Shown here piece after piece: positions 48,601 to 64,000 of a DNA stretch of 64,000 nucleotides. The stretch is from Zeus faber. Lineage: Eukaryota > Chordata > Actinopteri > Zeiformes > Zeidae. The stretch's first letter is position 1. Each line of letters begins with the position of its first letter. The position numbers and the translations under genes were made by a program. Below the pieces are notes generated by a model, which saw nothing but the letters and a program-made list of their open reading frames with translations, had not been told where the DNA came from and ran no database searches. Where the stretch lies: positions 4,980,265-5,044,264 of the forward strand of contig OY482849.1 in assembly GCA_960531495.1 (NCBI GenBank). The letters run 5' to 3'.

Positions 48601-50966
48601 AAATTAATTTGCATTATTGTTTACTTATAAGAGACTTTGCAAGGCCTTACAGCAAGTCTTTAGAAAGATTTGTTTTGATTAGAAGCATATCCAAAAATAA
48701 GGTGCCTCCTAGTACCAAAATAAATCACTAGCATATCAGAGGCACTTTCAGACCAGCCCAGCGAATAGGGTTGCCATTTAGTTTAGTTTGCGGGCCCACA
48801 ATGAAGCATCCAGAGCAGAGCGGGGGAATAACAATACGGGCTTGAGTTGAGCCTGTTTTGAATTTCAACGACGCAGCGGCCGCCTCCTGTTTCCGCAGCA
48901 TCCCCGCCAGCCCTGCCGCTACCGAGCACTCCTGTATACATCACCGTCCCAGTACAGGAAGTGAATTTGCATTACTATTCAGCTTTCTCCTGCCTTGTCC
49001 GTGCGATCCATGCCAAGACCTTTTTCTGGAGTTTCTTTACCTGTTTGTTTTTGGTGTTTTTCTCTGGGTGGTAATTAGACCAGTTCAATGAGAGAGCACA
49101 GGATTACATAAATGAAAGAAGCACTAGATGCTTCAGTTCAAGACTTTAAACCATGGCACTGTGAGTTAAAGTTTACAGCTTGATGACTTCATATAGGAAA
49201 CCTGACCTTTGTTTCTGGCCTTTTGGACCAATAGCAGAGCTCAATCCCTCTGCTTGGTTTTCCAGGCGTAGGGGGCAATCTGCTGACCATCCAAGACAGC
49301 AGGATCTCCACCTACCTCCACTACTGGAGTATTCCTGGGACCCTTCCATCCAAGACCGGCGCCAACTGGCCCGGCCCCTGTGCGACCTTCTGCACCGACG
49401 GTCAAACAATAATAAATACATAAGAAAGGACATTACAAACCAAAAGCAAGAGACTGAATTATGTTGATATAAGGCGGATAAAATTGTACGTTCTTCTGAA
49501 GGAATTGAGACAACTGAACCAACTCTGTGCCTCAGAGGTTAACAAAACAGTGTACACATTAATATCCGCTTTCATTTCTCATTTTGAGTGTTTTAATTTT
49601 TAGGAGTGAACTCCAAATCATCCAGAGTCTTTCTGGCCCTGGTTGTACCTGGTCACCTGCTCTTCCTCTACACCGTCCACCAACTTCAGGGCGAGCACGC
49701 GGCCATGACACCAGCCTTTGTCCTCTGTTATCTGGTTGCGGCTCTCCTCCGGGTCAGACACCTGTTGTGTTATAGGATAGCTGTGTGGACACTGTGTCCT
49801 CCTTAAATACGGAAGCCAAAAGTAATTTTCTGTTAACGAGAGAACACGTTAAATGATGTGTAACTTGTGGAGCTAGTTGTGTCAGACAACTCGACGGCGC
49901 CACATGTTTCCACGTCCTTATTGGCTGACCCAGTTAAGCAGCCAATTCCTCCTGCTTTGCTGCCTGTTTTGCTGCCTGCTTGCATGCTGCGCTTCCTCCA
50001 CCTCCCCTGCTTCCACTTGTCGTGCTCTACTCTTCTATCCTTTGGGGGGGGATTTAAGCTCATCACTCCTATATTTCTAGCTCACTCAGTATGCCTCTGT
50101 TTGCTGTACACCTCACTGGGAGTGATGAGCACTAGAGCCCATACACGAAACTCAAACGATGCCAAATAAATAAGGATAATTTTAAAGTAAATCTAAAAGT
50201 TGTCTGTCAGAACTGTCCTTATCGGGCTTCAGTGCCTGCCAGTGTCATTAGGGGGTCATAGCAATGTAATTGAGGAAACATCTTCGGAAGCACTTTGATC
50301 AGGAACATCATTTCAGATAAAAGTTACTCAACAAGTACTGATCAGATATCAGATTATGCATTGGTGTAATTAAACCGGAGGTATGAACATGATTCTTCTT
50401 TTGGTCCTGAGGGAACATAGGGTGGACTCAGTCTATAGAGCGTTTTACCTTGATAATTAGCTGTTGATTTTACACATTGACCAGAACAATGAAAAATGCT
50501 TTTACATTTAACAAATATTTGCAGTTAGAGGGTCATTTTTTATCAAAAACACAAAAATCTGATCAATGTTTTTCTTTTTTTGGAAACTGTCTGAAATAAC
50601 TATGTTGAGGGAAGCGATCATGGGTGCACAAATGCATCCAGTCGGTTGTAAACGTGCTTGTAAAAGGGCGCTTGTTTTCCAAAAATGTGTAACTGTGGCA
50701 CACTTGTTTCGTTGACGTCCAGCTGGCGCTTCTGCTCGTTTTGGCTGACCTGATGGTGCAGGGGATGTGGCGGAGGAGACTGGATCCAGGACAACTTCTC
50801 CATTCCCTACCTGACAGCTCTAGGTGACCTGCTGGGAACAGGCCTCTTGGCTCTGTGCTTCAGAATGGTTCTACTGACCAGTTCGAACGGGACCGTAGAC
50901 TCATGGTGTATTGACTTTGATTGCTTCCCACGAACAGTTTTAGACAAAAACCTGATGAAGACTTAA
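42677..50966 (+). CDS. slc41a3: SLC41-family Mg2+ transporter, multi-exon, with reading-frame lesions (possible pseudogene)
   Basis: SLC41 proteins are MgtE-like membrane carriers that move Mg2+. Recognised exons: 42744-42872, 43876-43982, 45348-45419, 46480-46620, 46826-46972, 47723-47851, 47993-48072, 49266-49400, 49604-49752, 50723-50966. They carry family signatures: [117 protein letters not shown] after the last loop favours SLC41A3 over A1/A2. Lesions: one base missing near 43973; one extra G in 46541-46547; an extra base or two missing near 46598; about 16 bases missing at 47825 with a stop following; one extra G at 50789. A strong-context ATG at 42677 is in another frame from exon 42744. 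It is either a decaying gene or a locally poor assembly. Confidence 0.75.
44036..45243 (-). mobile_element. Tc1-like transposon in slc41a3 intron, nearly complete
   Basis: Bounded by inverted ends: TACCGGCCATCTTATTAGGTA on the left and TACCTAATAAAGTGGCCGGTG on the right. The minus-strand transposase is in two frames. 44710-45096 has the HTH region ([32 protein letters not shown]). 43910-44566 has the DDE core ([27 protein letters not shown]). One frameshift region (44566-44710) separates them, so it is probably inactive but young-looking. It lies about 100 bases before the exon at 45348. Confidence 0.92.
45891..45930. repeat. (GATA)n-type microsatellite
   Basis: GATAGATA units with GACA variants, directly upstream of the 45949 element in the same intron. 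Confidence 0.85.
45949..46448. mobile_element. 500-bp element with TG...CA ends and inverted CTCACTGA/TCAGTGAG
   Basis: Starts TGTTAGGCTCACTGA and ends TCAGTGAGGATTCATGACA, which reverses to TGTCATGAATCCTCACTGA. Flanks AGATG and GGATG may be a decayed 5-base target duplication. No coding capacity. It is either a solo LTR or a non-autonomous DNA element. It ends about 30 bases before the slc41a3 exon at 46480, so that exon's acceptor region (CCTCCATTCTCCATGCAG) lies immediately next to it. Confidence 0.55.
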
Positions 50967-51477
50967 TTGTAAGGCCACTTTCATAGATGAAAACAAACTT
51001 TAGTGAGCTATATCAACCAGGAAGTGGCAAAATGTTTTGTGTCTTTTTTGTTTGAAGAGTACCCTACACATGCTCCTGGAATGACACAACTGGGTGAGAA
51101 AACCAACACAAAAGTATTTGGGATTAAAAAATAAAATAGTGGAATGTGCATAGCAAATGTTGAACATGTATGGTAAAATTTCACTTTAATGTACACTTTT
51201 ATCAATACCAAGCCCGAGAGGTTCTTGAAAAACATCGCTTGGCCTCTGTAATGAAAAAGAGCACCACGTGTACAGTACAACCTCACCGCCAAGACATCCG
51301 TAAACATTTTTAATTGTTTAGTGTAGATGCAAGACGATTGTACTTAAGCAATAATGAAGGAAATACAGGTAGTTATTCAGAGTTTAGCTTTCCCGGATCG
51401 AAACCTTATACACGACCGAATTGATTTTATGTAGATTTGTGCCTTTAAGCCATAATCACAGGTGAGTACAGGATATA
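50967..51477 (+). other. slc41a3 3' flank
   Basis: After the family-frame stop at 50964-50966 the sequence is AT-rich, with AATAAA at 51130-51135 as a possible polyadenylation signal. Confidence 0.35.
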
Positions 51478-52306
51478 CACCAATCAGCCACAACATTAAA
51501 ACCACAGGTTTTTAAGACAGGTGAATAACATTGATCATCTCATTCCAATGGCACATGTCAAGAGGTAGGATGTATTAGGCAGCAATTGAACAGTTAGTTC
51601 TTGAAGTTGATGTGTTGGAAGCAGGAAAATGGGCAAGTGTGAGGATCTGAGTGACTTTTACAAGGGCCAAATTGTGATGGCTAGATGACTGGGTTAGAGC
51701 ATCTCTAAAACAGCAGGTCTTGTGAGGTATTCCTGGTATGCAGTGGTTAGTACCTACCAAGGTGGTCCAAAGTATGATAACCAGTGAACTGGTGACAGGG
51801 TCATGGGTGCCAACGGGCTCACTGATGTGAGTGGGGAGTGAAATCTAGCCCGTCTGGTCGGATTACACAGAAGTGCTACTGTAGCACAAATTGCTGAAAA
51901 AGTTAATGCTGCTATGATAGAAAGGTGTCAGAACACAGCGAATCGAAGCTTGCTGCATATGGGGCTGTGTAGCCCCTGTCCACTGCCGAAAGCGACTATC
52001 ATGGGCACGTGAGCGTCAGAACTGGATCATGGAGAAATGGATTCATCATGTGGATGGCCAGGGTTAGGGTCCGATCCAATCCAGCATCTGTGGGATGTGC
52101 TGGAACAACAAGCCTGATCCATGGGGGCTTCACCTCGTCATTTTTGGGACTTAAAGGATCTGCTGCTAATGTCTTGGTGTCAGATACCACAGGACACCTT
52201 CAGAGGTCTTGTGGAGTCCATGCCTCAACGGGTCAGAGCTGTTTTGGAAGCACGAGGGGGACTGACACAATATTAGTGGTGGTTTTAATGTTATGGCTGC
52301 TCGGTG
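51478..52306 (+). mobile_element. Decayed Tc1/mariner element with both ends
   Basis: Starts CACCAATCAGCCACAACATT and ends ATGTTATGGCTGCTCGGTG (imperfect inverted repeats), flanked by TA on both sides. The plus-strand transposase is reduced to fragments (TVAQIAEKVNAA, a HTH-region piece) with many stops and an internal deletion. Same family as the relic at 18470-18900. Confidence 0.88.
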
Positions 52307-53503
52307 TATATGAATGCTGTCGGAGATTCCGTATTATTAAAACCGCATTAAATATTAACTGTACTGCGTTTATCGGTGATTAAAAGTGTATATTTCATTG
52401 TGCCATTTTTGTGTATAGAAATATTTAGTAGACATCTCTCTGTAAAGCAATGTATGTATAACATTTCACTTGACCGATATGCACTTTTAAGGTAGAAATG
52501 CTTGGCTGTAAACAGTCTATATTTAGGAAATTATTTAACAACCTAGCATTACGTGAATTGTATTTTCAATGCTATTTCACATGATTGAATTTGTAGGCAT
52601 GTGACAGTCTTTGGCAGAACCTCTCAGTAACAAAATATATTCTCATGTTTTCTTGTTAAAATAAAATGTTCAACATACTATATGCAGAGCAGTGTCATAG
52701 TTTCAGTTAGCATGGACTGACAGGTGAAAGCAAGCTCTATACTTATAACACAATTTCTGCTAATAGTTTAAAATGGTTTCTGATCAGAAAAGCTGCCATC
52801 ATAAACTAAAAAACGACATTGATACGCAAAGATCAACTGCTTGATTGTGTTTATTTAAACAACTAAGAAAAACCATAGGCCTTGTTTTGGTTTGACTTGT
52901 TTGAAACATCACAATAAATTAAGTCAATGCCATAGTTGCACCTTCTTCCAATATTACAAAGTTTAAATAGTCACAGTTCCATGAGAGTTTGTCACTATTC
53001 AGTCTTGAGTTAGGCCAACAATCAAAGGCACATAAGTGTATGGAGACATTAATTTCTCAAGTGTGATGAGATGTGTGAAGCTACTACTCACTTATTACTT
53101 AACATCTTGATATAGATACATTTGTGGTGCAAAATTGTACCTTTGAAAACAGCAGACATCAACTATCAAAACAGATGGCAACATTCCAGCATTTTGTTTC
53201 AACAGAATTCACTGATGCTGCACAATGTGTCAAACATACAAACAATGTGAACTTTTACAGTAAAAAAATTATTTGCCTACTTTAGGCATAAACCTTCTCG
53301 CTATAAATTTTCTTCACGCAGAACCACTTTTCCGGAGAAAAGCTCTTAAGCTTAAAAGTGTCTTTTGCAAAGAATGGAATCCCCCGTTTCGTCCTCTCTC
53401 TATAATAAGAAATAATGACTGTTTTCAGGATCAGTTTTCCGGACAAGTTCAAGTTTGACAAGGAACTAAAGCAGAGCCCATGTACGAGTTGGCGTCCCCC
53501 ATC
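52307..53503 (-). other. AT-rich spacer and probable chst13 3' UTR
   Basis: No exon seen. On the minus strand an AATAAA lies at 52850-52855, about 650 bases after the chst13 stop, and is a reasonable candidate 3' end. Confidence 0.4.
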
Positions 53504-62162
<8,659 letters not shown>

Positions 62163-62533
62163 CTGAAGTTGAGGGGAGGGGGGACAAAGGAACATTTGTC
62201 AAGAGATTTGGACTTTAAGAGGGAGCTTTGCAAAAGGGAGAGGATTTGTTGAGGATATCTAAAATGAGGCTACCTGCAGTAGACGCAGCATGGGGTCGTC
62301 CCACCCACTCACCATGGAACAGAGAGTTGCATTAATGTTAATGTGAAAGAGTTGTAAGGCACACTTGTGCCATCCTATTTGAAGCTGCGCAAACATAAGC
62401 TTACCACACCAAACACATAAAATAAGAGTACAATTCGCCTTGATCACATCTTGGACTGTCGGCTATCAATTTTGACAAAGAAAAAAAAGATCAGTGTCCA
62501 TATTCTCAGTGATTTAAAAAATACAATAATTGA

Positions 62534-62924
62534 TATCGTACTGACCCGAATATAAGACAAGGGATTTTTTCCTGGACATAGGTCTGAAAAAGTGGGGTCG
62601 TCTTATATTTAACGTCAAGACTAGTATGTTATTCCTATGTCAACATACAGTAGAATAATAAAAAATAAAACGTGTGCATTAGGAGTGTTGCAATCTTTTT
62701 CCGCTCACATACCCTATATCTGTCGAAATCTGGTTCCGCATTACGTTTGCACATAGGCTACCACGTATTCCCTGTACGACTGCATGCTGTGTTATTATTT
62801 TCAAAAAAAAAATTTTCTTTATAAAAACAACACTTGGTCTTCAAAAAGTATTTTTCCCAAAAATTAGTCTTGAAAAATCAGTCTTATAATCAGGGTTGAC
62901 CTATTTTTGGGTCGATATGGTACT
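62534..62924. mobile_element. Short non-autonomous DNA element (MITE-like)
   Basis: The left end (GATATCGTACTGACCCGAATATAAGAC) and right end (TTATAATCAGGG...GGGTCGATATGGTAC) are imperfect inverted copies. About 390 bases, non-coding, just upstream (in chst13 direction) of its exon at 62089-62162. Confidence 0.65.
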
Positions 62925-62971
62925 TTATAAACTATAAATAAAGCATAGGATTGTGGATTAAATGTATGATA

Positions 62972-63278
62972 CAGTGGTACCTCAACTTACGACTGTAATT
63001 CGTTCTATAAGAACTTACGTATGTTAAAAGAGTCGTTTGTCGAAGCAATTTTTCCCATATAAATTATGAAATCATGGAGGGTGAAAATAAACAATATAAA
63101 AAGCACAAACACAGTAAATATGAAAAAAATATCGATAAGCCACGAACTACGTGCACACACGATATAGGTCGCCCGCTGACTGACTGCTGACTGGCCGCCG
63201 ACGCACCAACTGCAAATTTCCACGGTCATATCTTGGATTAGTCGTAAGTAGATGCAGTCGTATGTCGAGGTACCACTG
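62972..63278. mobile_element. MITE of pogo/Tigger or mariner type, 307 bp
   Basis: Starts CAGTGGTACCTCAACTTACGAC and ends GTCGTATGTCGAGGTACCACTG (imperfect inverted repeats of more than 20 bases), flanked by TA on both sides. Non-coding. Confidence 0.85.
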
Positions 63279-64000
63279 TATTGCTATAGCTTCATAGCTG
63301 GTGTCAGCTTGTGTGCCGTCACATAATGGATATTCTGGGTGTACGTGCAGATGTCTCCGACGTTCCTCAGAATATACAGAACATAATGTTCTTAGTAAGT
63401 TCCAGAATGTTTAAAACAACCTCCTAGTTTGTGTGATGTCAAACTCGTGTCACAAAACAATGTCCGGCTCTCCTCTTAATAAAAGGAGCCGTTTGAGCAT
63501 ACTGCTTTGAAGTGAATGCTATACTGTTTTTTCTCTCCTATTTTGTTGAATAAATTTTCATTAACGAAGCTCTCAGTCTGTTTCTGATAGCAAAGACATA
63601 TCTCACTGACCACACATCGAAGGTTTTTTAACAATTCTAGCAACCAGGATGGGATGTCTAACCTCACTTTATGGGATTTTCTTTTTGTGTTTGAGTGGTG
63701 TGAAAGACTTTTTCTAACAGAGCAGCAGGACTAAGAATGGTGTAGAGTTTTACCGTACTTGAACGTTTTTCGATGTAATGGACAATGAAGTTAAAGCTAA
63801 CACCACAACATTGTGTCACAGCTTCATGCTCTCCAAATGCTGCCCTGTTCACCTGTGTGGCCCAGAACTGATTTTATGGAACCCTCAAATTGCATTGTAT
63901 TGCCAATATTAGTGATGAAGGACAGGACACAACATTTGAGTAGAGGAGGGGGGGGGGGGTAGGCTTCAGTTCCCGCATATAATCACAGAGTGCATATTTG
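63279..64000. other. Window end, nothing recognised
   Basis: No chst13 first exon or other gene was found; a poly-G run occurs at about 63947-63958. Confidence 0.4.

Overview
This window is vertebrate nuclear DNA, almost certainly from a teleost fish. Genes are split into short exons with GT-AG introns. The spacers are full of fish-type repeats: several Tc1/mariner families, a tRNA-headed V-SINE-like SINE, L2/Rex1-like, jockey-like and RTE-like LINEs, Gypsy and DIRS-type elements, hAT relics and very long CA/TG microsatellites. There is no sign of operons, CRISPR arrays, plasmids or other prokaryotic features. A run of 200 N marks an assembly gap at 13468-13667.

Three host genes are recognised. 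(1) Positions 2-10029 (+) hold the last 20 coding exons of a 10-formyltetrahydrofolate dehydrogenase gene (aldh1l1; aldh1l2 is the alternative), and all of them join in frame. (2) Positions about 42677-50966 (+) hold an SLC41-family Mg2+ transporter gene, best called slc41a3. Its exons are easy to recognise but carry at least five reading-frame lesions and changes at conserved residues. (3) Positions 53504-62162 (-) hold the last two coding exons of a chondroitin 4-O-sulfotransferase of the CHST13 type; the first exon was not found and probably lies outside the window. ALDH1L, SLC41A and CHST genes also occur together in human, as ALDH1L1/SLC41A3/CHST13 and as ALDH1L2/SLC41A2/CHST11, so this is a conserved ohnologous neighbourhood. 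The three products do not form one pathway (folate one-carbon metabolism, magnesium transport, glycosaminoglycan sulfation).

Layout: 1-10.0 kb aldh1l1, with a Gypsy relic in its second-to-last intron; 10.0-11.4 kb 3' flank and CA repeats; 11.4-14.5 kb L2/Rex1-like LINE broken by the gap and by a near-duplicate block; 14.9-23.2 kb an unclassified repeat pair, a Tc1 relic, a DIRS-type relic and a complete-ended Tc1 element; 23.4-26.2 kb jockey-like LINE; 26.4-29.4 kb hAT relic; 30-35.4 kb LTR/retrovirus-like relic with one LTR; 36-38.2 kb a terminal-repeat element and a second Gypsy relic; 38.7 kb an orphan membrane-segment ORF; 41.3-42.0 kb a GC-rich block with a small coding-like ORF; 42.7-51 kb slc41a3, with a Tc1 copy and a 500-bp element in its introns; 51.5-52.3 kb Tc1 relic; 53.5-62.2 kb chst13, whose intron holds microsatellites, RTE-like, Tc1, SINE, hAT and Gypsy-LTR pieces; 62.5-63.3 kb two short terminal-repeat elements.

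No new multi-gene biological system was found. The observations most worth checking are the dinucleotide microsatellites that directly abut two aldh1l1 splice acceptors, the apparent decay of slc41a3 between two intact neighbours, an orphan SLC41-like membrane segment 4 kb upstream of it, and the duplicated block around the assembly gap.
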